A stretch of 64,000 bases of DNA, from NCBI GenBank assembly GCA_018873225.1, contig JAEILZ010000008.1:1550001-1614000 (forward strand), given 5' to 3'. Within the stretch, counting starts at the first letter, position 1. Every line of letters starts with the position of its first letter. Made by a program: the position numbers and the translations under genes. The DNA is from [Phialemoniopsis] sp. UDSM-2020. Its lineage: Eukaryota; Ascomycota; Sordariomycetes; Thyridiales; Thyridiaceae. Below, piece by piece: positions 23,515 through 36,001 of this stretch. A model generated the notes under the pieces. That model had not been told where the DNA came from and made no database searches. It worked only from the letters and a program-made list of their open reading frames with translations.

Positions 23515-25437
23515 CTAATGGCCGTGGTCATGTCCATGGCTGTGCCCCTCGTGGCCAGCGCTATGTGACGAGTGGCTGCTCGCCGGCCGCGCTGATCCAT
23601 TGACCGAACAGCACTTTTGCCCGGCACAGTCATCGACGCACTCGAGCAGACAGCTCGCGCCACATTCTGACGAGGGGCCACCAGCTCCGTCCATGCTTGC
23701 GTGCACGACGGCATCTTCCTGATGGTCGTGCGCGCGGTCAAGGCAGAACTCTGGCTGAATGGTGGCACTGTGAATGCCGTATGCGTGCAGGCACTTGCGT
23801 GCGCGCTTGGCTAGGTCCATGTAGCGCTCACCGTTCTCGGCCGAGATGGGAAATGCAACCTGGATGTGCAGCGAGGCGACGATCTTGGTGTCGGACAACT
23901 GCCAGATATGAACGTGGTGGCAGCTGATAACCCCTTCAAGATCCTGAATATCCTCCTTGATGTGATTCACATCAATGTGGTCCGGAGTTGCCTGTAGAAG
24001 GATCTTGCTAGTTGCCTTGGTCAGGGGCAATGCAGACTTGAGAATGATGAGAGTGATAAACAAGGACACGGCCGGGTCAGTGTAGAATTTGCCAGGAAGA
24101 TCAGTCTGCCAGATGATCAAGGCAGTGATGATGACTCCAATGTTGCCAAGGGCATCGCCAATTACATGGAGTATCATAGCGTTCATGCCCATATCACCAT
24201 GGCTATGTCCATGGCTACTGGCCGCTTTTTGCGGGTCGTTGTGGTGATGTCGGTTATGTGTTGTCGAGCCACGTCGAGCCCGGCGCGAGATTGAGCGATG
24301 TCGGCTGTGGCTATAAGTAGAATGGTCATGGCCCTCGTGGGTAGCAACATGGCCGTTGCTCGTCGCATCTCCTCCCTTCAAAAGTGGCGTATGTTCACCA
24401 GCGTCTTCTGCGACGGCGTTCTCGTCAAAGCTGTCCTCGGCGCTAGTCTCGCCATCGAACTCTTGAGGACGGGATACGGCAATGATATCGTTACGGAAGC
24501 TGGCTGGATGAATGCTCATGTCATCGATGCTGGTCAGCTTCTTCCGATGGCTGTTGGCGCGGCGCCTTTGACGGTTCGCAGATCGTGCAGAAGCTCGGCT
24601 GTCGGACCTCGAAGCGTTACGCGTGTTGTCAGTGGATGCAAACGAAATGTGGCGGTTAGACTCCAGGTCGGGTGCGTTCTGATACTGCGCAACAACAGCC
24701 TCGGGTAGCAAGTCCGCTATCCTTCCTTCCTCATCCGCTGGGTTGCCACCAGAGCTCCTCCCTTCCTCTGCGGCAGTCACCTCGTCGCCGTGAACATGCT
24801 CGTGTTCGTGGTCGTGGTCGTGATCGTCGTGCGAGTGACCATCTCCTGGGCCGTGCGAATGACCATGTCCTCCCAATACCCAGAACCCAACTAAATTCGA
24901 AGCGAGACCGAAAGAGCCAACAATAAGAATGAGCTCTGGATTTGTGATCTCGGGAGGTTCGATGAATCGCGTAATGGCCTCGAGGATGATAGAGACACAC
25001 AGAGCAATAAGGAAGACGGCATTGAAAAAGGCACCCAGAATCTCGGCTCGGAGCCACTGTCCAGCGTTAGTCCGAAGTAGCGATCGTGGCGATAGACTCG
25101 TCATAAGAGGCTGGGTTTCTTACGCCATAGGAGTATTTATCTGTCGTATCCTTGCGAGCAAGCTTCACCGCCCATAGACCGACAGCAAGGGAGATGATGT
25201 CGTTCAGCTTTGAACGCGCAGAAATGGTCAGCAAAGGCAAGGCTCCGAGTGTTGAGAAATCATCATGCGATGATAAGGGCCGAGAGGGATAAGGAGGTGC
25301 GACTGGCTTACCATGTGGAAGGCATCGGCTTGTAGAGCCAACGAGCCAACCAAGAAACCAGAAATCAACTCTACCAGGAAGAAGACGGTATCAATGGCGA
25401 TCATGACGCTGATGCGCGTCGTCTTGGACCAACCCAT
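23515..25437 (-). CDS. ZRC1: Vacuolar zinc/cobalt CDF transporter, Zrc1/Cot1-like (583 aa)
   Basis: A cation-diffusion-facilitator antiporter that moves Zn2+ (and Co2+) into the vacuole in exchange for protons. Exons 25437-25312, 25207-25124 and 25056-23515 are all phase 0, with GTAAG donors. The start MGWSKTTRISVMIAID is chosen because it begins just before TM1; the upstream in-frame ATG adds a non-hydrophobic leader. The zinc-site motif of TM2 is split by intron 1 (ADAFHM|LNDIIS), and TM5 carries HVIGD (His367, Asp371), so the HD-HD site is intact. Three metal-binding regions are visible: a His/Asp-rich loop at about 133-162 (GGHGHSHGPGDGHSHDDHDH), a second His cluster about 305-358, and a C-terminal tail with seven Cys (535-553) followed by HEGHSHGHDHGH. 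The cytosolic domain with CHHVHIWQLSD is typical. The Cys-rich tail is longer than in yeast Zrc1 (442 aa). Confidence 0.93.
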
Positions 25438-27509
25438 GGCTGCAAATCCGATGGAGCTCCGAGGCTCCGAGCGAGGGTTGGTTGGATGGACAAGAGCAAC
25501 GACAAATGATTGAACGGTAGCGGCACGACCCAAAGGACCGACCTGCTGCCGGGATGGCTCTTATGTTGTATAGTGCGACGCTGTCACGAGAAGACACGCG
25601 TGAGTTCTGGTTTGTGGGTAGGAATGTGGTGTCACGATGTTGTGCGCTGGGTGCCGCCTGAAGATAATCCCCTTAGTGGAATTCTTATCGGGAGAGCTTA
25701 TGACGTGACGGCAGGGATCTGGTCGCGATAAGCGGCAAATCCCACCCGACCTACAGGAGCTGCGGCTGCAAGGTGAGGTAACACCGGGCGAGAGCGCAAA
25801 CAAAAATACGAGACGGCGGCTTTTGAGGCTTGATGTAAAAAGCAAAGAAGGATGTTGGGATAAAAAGATTGCCAAGAAAGTGACGGAGGGAGGGGAAAGT
25901 TGTCGGCAAACTACTGCTCACCTAGGAGACAAGTGAAAGTTTACTTAATAAAGGTCGAGAGCGAGATCCATGGATCCATCCTTCAGGTAGTTAACTAGCT
26001 CCGACGCCAAAGCACGAATACTGACCCTCTCCGAAAATCGCTGCCAGCAACGGACGACTGGACAAGATGGTGACATCAAACACACTCGGGCCAGGGTGGG
26101 GGGCCGGCAAAGGGACTACTGGGGACCTTTGTAGCGCTTGTTTGGCGCGACCCATCAGAGCTTGAGGAGTGGGCAGTGGACCACAAACATTTGGCAGAGT
26201 GATCACCTCTCACTTAAATACAGCACTCGCCAACATGCAACATATCAGCCAGCCTTACACTGCAGTCGGCCGGCTCCCACAGGAAACATCGCAACAGTGA
26301 AAGAAAGGAGGATCAAAGGAACTCTGGGCTTATGCTTCCAGGCGGCTGCAGTCTTATATGATTTTTCTTCAGATTTCGACTTCCTTCGCGACTACTACAG
26401 ATGTCCCATCCTGTCCATCAAGGTGTCAAATTGATCACCAAGGTTCTCACGACTTACCGAATCAGGATGTCTCGGACAACACCACACGAGTGCAGAGTTT
26501 GCTAGGGCTCAGTCTAGTGAAGACTAGCATCACCTATCATCAACAGCTTATTTCAGACAGAATCGAGACTTTAAAGATTGATTCAAAGATTGTGTGAGCT
26601 TGTTTCAAGTGGTCTCTCCTTTTGTGTGCTGAGTGCGCTCCACAGCCGAAGATGGGGCTATCAGAGAGTCAAGGTTGGCAAGCACAAACAACAGCCTTGT
26701 GTGTCGGTCTATTCTGCCAGGTCTTCCTAATCAGCTCAACAAAGATAAAGTAACATTCAACCAACGATACAAGGGAATGAAGATCCACCATTGTTGAAGT
26801 ACAACAGGACAATGTACAACCATCTAGCTGTCATACTTCTTCCATGCTGGCCAGTCCACAGTCGAGCCTTCATAACCACACTCACTGAAGGCGCTTTGAC
26901 TATGAGGAGGGTGTTTCTCTAAAGCGCATGTTGCACAGCCACTCATCACTGTACCTATAGAAAATTTGTGGCGCCAACCAGATAGCCGCCTCGGACGTCG
27001 GTTGATTTCCAGTGCGGCCATAGATTGCCATAGAGGATCCGTAGAGCAAAGAGGCTTCCATCGGGCGGCCTATCCACTTGTTGACGCCCGTGCTATGTCG
27101 TAATAACCGAGCCGAGATCTGAGTACCTGAGATCCCAAGGCGGGTTGCCAACGTTTTCTTTATCCGCCGGAGGAGCAACCTGCTGGCCCGTTCGGCACGG
27201 CTTGTTTCATTCGTATTTCATCCTTCCATATTGACTCGCGTGTTCGCCACGCTGCGTGGCCAGTTGCGGAGTGGTTCGCGCACCAGGGCCACGGCGATAG
27301 CATGGCATCCAGTAAACTCCACTGCTGGCAGAAAAGCAAGTGGACAGGCCCTGCCTCACGGGTACCATCCGTCCTCGACAGCCTGTCAATCTAGAGCTGA
27401 GAAGAATGAGTCTGGCCCGATGACATTTTGTATAATGACAGGCGCTACGCAAGCCAATGATGTACTGTGGCTCGTGCCATCGTGATCAAGGGCTCGTAGG
27501 GGCGTCGAT
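25438..27509. other. Intergenic, no supported gene
   Basis: The part up to about 26.0 kb is the leader and promoter of the zinc transporter; the remainder is the 3' flank of the DUF202 gene. Frames at 26138-26597 and 26824-27178 have no motif, start context or splice logic that I could defend. Confidence 0.45.
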
Positions 27510-28483
27510 CTACGAGCCTTTCATGACGTCGATGGCCACAAGGAAACCAAAAAAGAGACACGTTATCTACTCCGTTACTGTCAGCCATCCAAAGTCTTGT
27601 CGTCCGCAGAAGAGGAGCAGGACTCTCCAAGTTGGGCTCTTCACATACCACGAGGAAGCCTACAGCAATCAGCATCATTTCCCATCCTCCCGATAAGGCC
27701 TTGCCATTGATCAAAGCCTTTCGAAATCGCCAGGCTCGTGTAGTGCCCAGCAGAATGGTTATTATGGCGGCTGAAAATAACAGGCTAGCCAAAGGTTTCC
27801 CTATGGTGGAGTATCCGAACCCTTTGTCTGACTGCTGCAAGGAAAACAGCTGGGCAACCAGCACGCCAACATTGGCGAGCATCACAGATGTACGAAGATA
27901 GGCCAAGTACGTACGTTCGAGAGCTGTTGCAAGCGCCAAAAGTTAGTGGGCTACTGTTGATGTTATCCAACGAGAAGATTGCAAAGTTCCCTCGCTTTCT
28001 ACTCGAAGACAGTAGCAAAAGCAGAACATTGTGGGGTGTGAACATGATATAAAGTTCTTGGTGCAACTGCAGTCGATTCTGGCAAAGGTTTAAGGATGAT
28101 ATGTTCATGCGCTTTCGCTAATCCAGTACAAAGATCGCAGACGCATGTGAGATAACCAAATATGCGGAAAGGTGCTCACCTAAGTGATCACGACATGCGT
28201 GGGGATCGACCGCGATATTGACGTGCTCGCGCCACAGCCGTGCTAAAGCAGAGCGGTCCTTGTCGCTCCTCGCGGTAGCAGAAGACTGCCGTCGGCTGAC
28301 TTCAGGCCGCATTCGGCTTGTCGTAGGGGATAGATCTGTGTCTGTCGAACATGGGGACTCGTGCTCCTCCTGCTCGTGCTGGTATTGGTCGTCTGATGAT
28401 CTGGGTCTCGACTGTTTCTCCTGGTTGGCTGGCCGATCCTTCAGCTCGTAAGACGAGACATTTTTACGAGGCTCCCTCAGCAT
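27510..28483 (-). CDS. DUF202-domain small membrane protein (211 aa)
   Basis: Exons are 28483-28180, 27923-27649 and 27566-27510. The join DPHACRDHL|ALERTYLAYLRTS is conserved DUF202 sequence (family pattern: N-x-E-R-T-x-L-x-Y-x-R-T). TM1 is SVMLANVGVLVAQLF and TM2 is PLASLLFSAAIITILLG. TM3 is split by the last intron: LIAVGFLV|ITCLFFGFLVAIDV, then MKGS and TAG. I chose the acceptor GGAGTAG before ATAACG because the CAG 11 nt upstream would bring an immediate TAA. The first exon is a hydrophilic, Arg/Ser/Glu-rich N-terminal region of about 80 residues. The family is widespread in fungi and bacteria, sometimes linked to polyphosphate VTC proteins, but its molecular function is not established. 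A pure ORF view ends the protein wrongly in a soluble tail. Confidence 0.82.
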
Positions 28484-31400
28484 GGCTCAAAAGAATCAAC
28501 AAAATTGTTCCGAATCTCAGAGGACTATGATCCATATAACGGCAGTACCCAGCCCACCCTCAGGACCAGACGCATGCGGGATGTTCGATGACGGAATGGC
28601 GTTGGTCAAGATAAGCTTTCCACTTTGACACAAGGTGTCTAGCACGAGCAGGAATTGAGAGAAGAACACGTTGATAACGGGCCCATGAATGGTGCTCAAC
28701 TGGCCTCTACACCCGGCAGAACTGATGATGTTGGTACAGAAATCATCGTCGCATTGCTCTCTGTTATGTCACATGAGCATTTAGGCCTACTTGAAGGTGG
28801 ACCCACAGATCGTTCTCCAGAGCCAAGCTGTGGAAAGAATGTTCGGGAGATTTGAGCCTAGTGACCAGACTAGGAAGGCATCGACCGTTCTCCAACTGGA
28901 AAGCTACTGTCTCCGAACACTTCAAACCATAATCAGCATCGTATCAGTTCCATTGAGGAGGAAAAGAGAATTTCCAAGTGCAGTCAGCATCCTGTTTCCA
29001 CACCGACACCGACACTACCTCGGCTCAACATTAGGAATGTATCGAGGATCCGTGAGAGCGAGTTTGCATGCACCATGCTCGCTTGCCGGAATATTGCCGT
29101 TTCGTCCGCCTGGAAGACTTGAATGCAACCTACGGTCATGCATTAGATGATCTCTGAGTCCCAGGTGCACAAAATGAGTATCGACAAAAGGCTTCGACCG
29201 CCTCAAACTTCTTGCGATCTGAACTGGCGTGTCTCGAGAATCGAAACACAGGCTGGGTTAAGGGGTTCCGCCGAACAACGGCCTTGTCAGAATTACCTAC
29301 GCAAGCCTACAGAGACTGCAGGCTAATAAGAATTCGACCGTCTCACCAGAATTGAACAGCCTTCCAGGGGACAGAGACGAGTGAGACGAAGGGTGAAGCT
29401 GGTTCATGGAAACGATATCCACCGAAAACCTGGTAGTCATCATGTTTCATCGCAGTCCAATTCTCCGCGACGTTTGCTTCCGTTCCCCAGAACCATAGAA
29501 CACAACTCAACGGTTCGTATAGCACCCGCAGGACGACCGTGAGTACACCAAGTGTGGGACCAGCTTCTCGAATGATTCCACGTGGGGCGGAATTCCCAAC
29601 TGACTGATGCTACAGCTCTTTCAGGGCTTGGCGTCAAGTGTCCTGCGTTCCGCCAAAGCTGTGATGTATTCTGTCATCGGCGATCGACGAATCACACTTG
29701 CTGCGACTTATTACTGAAGTCAGTTGTACCTACTGTGTGACAGGGTGTCTTTGTCATGTCATCCTGATAAAGACGGTGTTGCAATGCACGCAGGTATTAA
29801 ATCGACGACAAGGCTAATCCGTCTAGTGTCTGCTTGCAACCAATCCGCGGCGATCGTGCATCCCGACCGGGCCGGACTCCCGCAGCCAGCATCCCCACCA
29901 CCAAACATTCGGGCTTCGAGGGCTTGGCCCCTCCCTGGATGTCGGGGCTCAAACACCTGAGGAGGTAACGTTTTCAGTGGCTTGGTTGTGGGGAAGACAC
30001 TCACGCTGTACTGCATCACTTATCGCTGCATAATGGACTGCAGTGAGTGCCGATCTTAAATTCAGTCCTGCATCCGACCATGCCCGCCCGAGAAAGAGGC
30101 CTGGCTTGATACAACATAGCTGCTTCATTAGTGCAGATCACCAGCTTCCCAGCTTTTCGGATTCGCCAATCTTCGACGCATAAAGTGCAGGCAAGGACAA
30201 GAAAGGGAACAGTCGGATGTCGAGCTGATCAAACCTAATTTGCAAAGGTCAATGTCTCTGTGCAGAGTGCAAAGGCAACATGGAACTACGATAGCCATTG
30301 AATGGCCCTCGATACGTACACCGCATCCGCCGAGATCCCTCTTACACGCAGCGGTCAGCCAACGTCGAAATGACAGGGGAGGTTATGCAATTGACCAGGG
30401 AGGTCAAGATGGCGTCCCGGAGAGACCGTTACTAGCGAGTAATACCTAACCCTGTCAAGCCGTCTCCTTTCTTCCATATCACCTCTCGACCCCACTTACA
30501 TCTGTCTAGCTTGCAGTCTGGGTACCTGAACGTGCTGTGCCTGACAACACGGGCAAAGAAAGTAAGACATTTACCATGTAGGCCAAAATCTCCGTTTTTG
30601 GAGCGAGCAACGGGGGAATTTGACAGGCACTAAGCCCCTAACACTCCATACTGAAAATCCTGCTGTCTAGGCTAGGATAGGATCTTCGCCCAGCCTCTTG
30701 GGTTGGTGGGTTGTTGCTGCAACACTTAACTTCGCCAGGTCGACAGACGGGAGTCCAGACTCGATAAGGTCTTGACGAGCTCTCGATCTCAATCCTAATA
30801 CTCCGTTGACGAGGTACATGACCGAGGATGATATTGAAACCCACCAGACCAGTTGACCCCCACATTGCCAAATGAGGTATGCATAATCGGTAGGAGGCGA
30901 GGAGGTGCCGGCAGCCCAGAGGACGCCTTATGCTCACACATGGCACACGAGTTGGCCCTCTCCCCGTCCGGGATACCGTACCATCGCTCACACGGTCCGT
31001 CCCTACCGATATGGCTATTTCTCTGCTAAGATCCATATCATTTCACCATTAAAGATCAGTCAAGTGACGGCGCCGCTTAGTTTCAGGGCAACGTCGGACA
31101 ACGGCTGTCGTTGTGTCTCCACCCACTCACTCGTTCGGCGGCTTTCCGGCACTCCCACTATTCTGCTTGCTTTTGACCTAGAGCTCATCGTTTCGCAGCG
31201 CTGTCGCACATGTCGACATCAGAAGCCTGCTGAGAGTGCCTCGTTTCCTGTTCAAGACACTTCTCCCAACTCTTTAACGGTTTTAAGACTGAACCGCCCC
31301 ATCTCTTTATCATCTCTGTCCGTGATGGTTGCACATCTTTTGAACAATCAAAATTTCACCCATAGCCCGTGCGCTGACTCGTGTCTTGCCCGCACCGAAC

Positions 31401-31726
31401 TCATATTCAGCCGCCCAATATCGGTAGACGAGTAGTCCCGCGTCTCGGCCTGCCGATCCCGAAGACCTGTAAGCCGTATATAGGAACCAACACGGGGCTT
31501 TATCTTTTGCCCGTCAGGTGGTTGCCGAGTTGGAGGTCTTGTGAGGCTGATGATAAAAGCTCGAATTTGTCACCGGTACTCGGATTCGACAGATTACCTT
31601 TTTTTGCTTCCACTGGGACGTTCCTTCTCTGTCTCCAAGGATTGACATTCGAAGATCCGAAGCATCATCCCAAGGGATCCCGGAACTTGTCTCAGATAGG
31701 ATACCTGCGCTCAGTGAGTGACAGGG
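28484..31726. other. 3.2-kb intergenic stretch upstream of the beta-glucosidase gene
   Basis: Contains the DUF202 promoter at the left and the GH3 promoter/leader at the right. Several short frames (for example 30905-31435) lack motifs and are contradicted by other frames. No gene, tRNA or transposon was recognised. Confidence 0.45.
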
Positions 31727-34700
31727 ATGACGGCAAACACTATCTCTTTGGCAGAGATGGACCTGGATTCTGGCATTGATCCTAATGCGTCCCCTCTGGA
31801 CAGCATTGGAATCAGCACAACCCCTGATACCGAGATCTCGCCCCCAGAAAGCCCTTTCCAAGGGATTAAAGGGCACAGAGAGGCCGCTCGAGCAAAGTTG
31901 TCCCAGTTAACACAAGAGGAGAAGGTGAGCCATCAAGATATCCTCAACAAAACACGCTTGCTGACATTCTCGAAGGTTTCTCTCCTCACGGCCGCAGACT
32001 TCTGGAGAACAAAGTCGATCCCAGCCAAAGGCATCCCGGCTGCCAAGACGAGTGATGGTCCTAATGGTGCCAGAGGGGGGATTTTCGTCGGTGGCACGAA
32101 GGTACGCTAGGAGGCCTGTCCGAGCTGAACAAACCAAGCTGACAACTCTCAGGCCGCTTTGTTCCCTTGCGGTGTGTCATTGGCTGCGACATGGAATAAA
32201 GACCTTCTGTACGATGTTGGTCAGCATCTTGCGGACGAGGTAAGAGCAAGGTCGGCCAACATCTTGTTGGCGCCAACTGTCTGCATGCATCGTCACCCCT
32301 TGGGTGGAAGAAACTTCGAGTCCTTCTCAGAGGACCCTCTCCTTACGGGGAAGCTGGCTGCTCAGTATATTCGGGGCATGCAGCAGAAGGGTGTCGCGGC
32401 AACCATCAAACGTTCGTAGCCCGTCTGTCCATCATTGAGGCGCGAACACTACTAATAACCTCGCCAGATTTTGTTGGAAACGAACAAGAAACTCATCGAT
32501 TGACCATTGATTCAAGAATCAGTGAGAGGCCCTTGCGCGAGTTGTACCTCCGTCCTTTCGAGATTGCTATACGAGAGGCAAATCCATGGGCGGTGATGTC
32601 GTCGTACAACTTGGTCAATGGTGTTCATGCTGATATGCATGAACATACGCTGAAAGACATTCTCCGAGGCGAATGGGGTTATGACGGGTTCGTCGCCACA
32701 TCCTAGATCAAACGAAATGAGCTGAACTAACGGCGTTAAAGAGCGGTTATCTCTGACTGGGGTGGCATCAATTCCACTGCCGAATCGTTGAAAGCAGGCT
32801 GCGATATTGAGTTTCCCTTCTCCACCAAATGGAGATTCGAGAAGGTACTCAAAGCTCTGGAAAACGGCGAGATTGACCAGCAAGATATCGACCGAGCGGC
32901 AGAAAACGCGTTGACATTGGTGGGGAGGGTAAAGGGCGACGACATGTCCGAAGAGCTGCCAGAAAGAGAAGATGACCGGGAAGAAACGAGGCGGCTTATA
33001 AGAGAAGCAGGCGCTCAAGGTCTGACCCTCCTCAAGAATGAGGGGCAGATCCTGCCGATCAATCCACGGACTGCCAAGGTCGCTGTCATCGGACCCAACG
33101 CAAACAGGGCCATTGCCGGAGGTGGTGGCAGCGCGAGTCTAAACCCATATTACAACACTCTCCCACTGGCGAGCATCCAAAAAACGGTCCAGCAGGATGT
33201 AATTTATGCTGTCGGTTGCCATATCAACAAATGGCTGCCGGTTGCATCGCCGTATTGTGCCACCAAGGAAGGCAAGCAGGGCATCACCCTGGAGTGGTTC
33301 TCTGGAGATCAGTTCAAGGGCTCGCCTGTCGTCATCCAAAGGAGAGCAAACACCGACTTGTTCTTGTGGGACTCTGCACCCCTTTCCCAGATCGGCCCTG
33401 AGTGGTCTGCCGTTGCAACGACATACCTCACAGCATCAACCACTGGCAAACACACCATCAGCTTCATGAGTGTGGGCCCAGGAAGACTCTTTGTCGATGG
33501 AAAACTTTCATTAGACCTGTGGGACTGGACTGAAGAAGGAGAGGCCATGTTTGATGGCTCGGTCGACTATCTCATCGAAGTCGAGATGATAGCAGGCAAG
33601 CCAATCGAACTCCGGGTGGAGATGACGAACGAGCTCCGTCCTCTGGCCAAGCAGAAGCAGTTCAACATGACACACAAGTACGGCGGCTGTCGTATCGGGT
33701 TCAAAGAAGAGGACCAGATCGACTATCTTCAAGAGGCTGTCGAGGCCGCGAAGGCAGCCGACGTTGCTGTTGTCATCGTTGGCCTAGATGCCGAATGGGA
33801 GTCGGAAGGTTATGACAGACAGACGATGGACTTGCCCTCTGATGGGAGCCAGGACCGTCTCATTGAGGCCGTTGTCAATGCCAACCCACGCACAGTGGTT
33901 GTCAACCAATCCGGGTCTCCGGTGACCATGCCGTGGGCTGATAAAGTCCCGACCATTCTTCAAGCTTGGTATCAAGGACAAGAAGCCGGCAATGCTCTAG
34001 CTGACGTTCTTTTTGGATTGAGAAATCCCAGTGGGAAACTCCCGGTTCGTATTGACCCACGTTTGTCGGCATGCTGATGGATACTGATCTTGACTTTCAC
34101 TTCCAGTGCACATTCCCCCGCAGACTCGAAGACACTCCTGCCTATCACACATGGCCCGGCGAGAACCTTGAGGTCGTCTATGGAGAGGGCATGTACATTG
34201 GCTACCGCCATTACGAGCGCGCCAAGGTTGCACCGCTGTTCCCCTTCGGCCACGGCCTGTCCTACACAACTTTCGAGTATGGCCGTCCCTCGTTGAGCTC
34301 CAAGGTCCTGACGGAGGTGGGCTCCTCGAGCACCATAGAGATGATATTGGCTGTCAGCAATCTTGGGGACGTCCCTGGTGCGGAGACCGTTCAGGTCTAC
34401 GTTCGCGACGAGAAGTCGAGACTACCACGGCCCGAGAAGGAGCTGGTGGCGTTTGAAAAGGTCTTCTTGGAACCCGGCGAGACGAAGCACATCCGCATTT
34501 ACCTGGACAAGTATGCGGTTGGCTACTACGACACGTCGATCTCGAGATGGATTGCAGAGGAGGGTAAATTTAATGTTCTCGTGGGCGCCTCGTCGGCTGA
34601 TATCAAGTAAGTCTACCCTCAGACCCCGCGTCTCTGCCAATCATGCCCAATTTTATTCGCAGAGTAAGCGAGGTAGAATCCAGGACGATGACATGCTGAC

Positions 34701-34766
34701 ACACGCGCGCACAGGTATCAAACCTCTTTTGAGGTCGAGGAATCGTTCACCTGGGTCTTTTATTAG
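31727..34766 (+). CDS. GH3 beta-glucosidase with PA14 domain, intracellular (885 aa, seven exons)
   Basis: Hydrolyses terminal beta-D-glucosyl residues from cello-oligosaccharides or glucosides by a retaining mechanism. Exons: 31727-31924, 31976-32101, 32153-32411, 32468-32687, 32742-34044, 34107-34606 and 34715-34766; every phase matches. The N-terminal barrel has ADFWRT, KTSDGPNGARG, GRNFESFSEDP and KHFVGNEQETHR. The nucleophile is Asp273 in VISDWGG. A PA14 insert lies at about 446-590 within the second domain, after GPNANRAIAGGGGSASL. The likely acid/base is Glu623 in WESEGYDR. A fibronectin-III-like domain with PFGHGLSYTTFEYG and ELVAFEKVFLEPGETK closes the protein, ending SFTWVFY. There is no signal peptide, so it probably acts in the cytoplasm, like other PA14-type fungal GH3 enzymes. 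The start at 31727 is the first ATG; the in-frame codon at 31718 is GTG. The 45 residues before GIKGHREAARAKL are poorly conserved-looking. Confidence 0.93.
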
Positions 34767-36001
34767 GAGGGACGTTCTTCCTACTTTATTGCACGCATTA
34801 TATTCCAACTCTCCTTGGCTCTGCCAAGGTCGTTCCAATTCTCTTTCTTCAGTGTCGATCTTTTTACAACATCACGATATCATCTTCTTTTGGTTTTAGA
34901 ATGGGCGCTGGGCATATCATGGTTTAGGCAAGCGGACATACGAGATTCATGAATTCTCCTTCTACACTTTCCCTGAATCTGACCTTGGCAGGGTCGGCAT
35001 GGTTTAAGAACAGCATCATTGATCTGGGGCTTCTTGGCTGCTCAGCAGCCTCTACATTGGGCAAGAATGCACGATAATACTGTTTTTTAGTGTTTAAAGC
35101 CAATTCCTACCTAACTAGGTAGTTACAGACTCTTTGACCTGCTTTGACTTTGATTCATTGAAGCGATTCTTTCTTCTATAAGCGTAAACCTAGCTTTAGA
35201 AAAAAAGTCGAGTATGGGGTATGCAGCCAGTACATCTAGGTACCGAGTCGGGTGATGCACTGCGTGCGTGTGCATATATATTCGGCGACATATCGAAGGA
35301 TCGCAAATGCCTAGCGTGAGGACAAGGGGGTAATGGACAAGCAGGCTAGCCTGGAGCATCGACCTGATTGCCGATGCCGTGTTCCGCTTACTGCATATGG
35401 GTTCACTGGAGAGAGGGTTTTCTCAACCGATCTCAAGTGAAGGAGCCATAGCCCTGTGGATGCTAATAATCTCAAAATGAAAGGAGATATTCATATCAAT
35501 GTTCTAACTACATCCTGTGTCCGTTCTACATCACCACGATTCAAAGCTGGTGTTGTCCGCCCCTTTTTTGGACCCTGGTCGGACTCGTGGCACGAAAAAA
35601 GGTACAGGTGTGACTACCTAGAGGTGGCGCGTGGACACCTAAAGGAACTCGTTCCAGCCCACTAAAGCCCGTCCCAGCCCCATTAAGTGGAGGAGCTGCT
35701 CCGCTGGCCATTATGTGACTTCGAAAACTAAGGCCAATTCAGCCATCTCACCTCCACATTTCGAGATCGAGGCGTCCCCATGCCCCCTCACCCCTTTGTA
35801 TGTACATACCTAAGCATTGACACTGGCACACTGAGCTATTCTCATTCCGATCACCTTTCCCGGACGGATTGATCACACACTCCTCAATCTTCTCCCAATC
35901 TCCTGATTTCGGGTGCTACTCTCTAGCTGACTAAAGAAGCACCGATTGAGTCGACCTAGTTTACACATACCCGGGCATGGCTGCCGCAGCAGCATCCTAC
36001 C
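34767..36001. other. Intergenic between GH3 and phosphodiesterase genes
   Basis: Non-coding. It contains an interrupted palindrome at 35107-35122, CTACCTA-AC-TAGGTAG, of the same family of short inverted motifs as TACCTAGGTA at 13662. No gene seen. Confidence 0.5.

Noticed and set aside
30905..31435. 176-codon plus-strand frame upstream of the beta-glucosidase gene
   Set aside because: No motif, no defensible start; lies in the promoter and leader of the GH3 gene.
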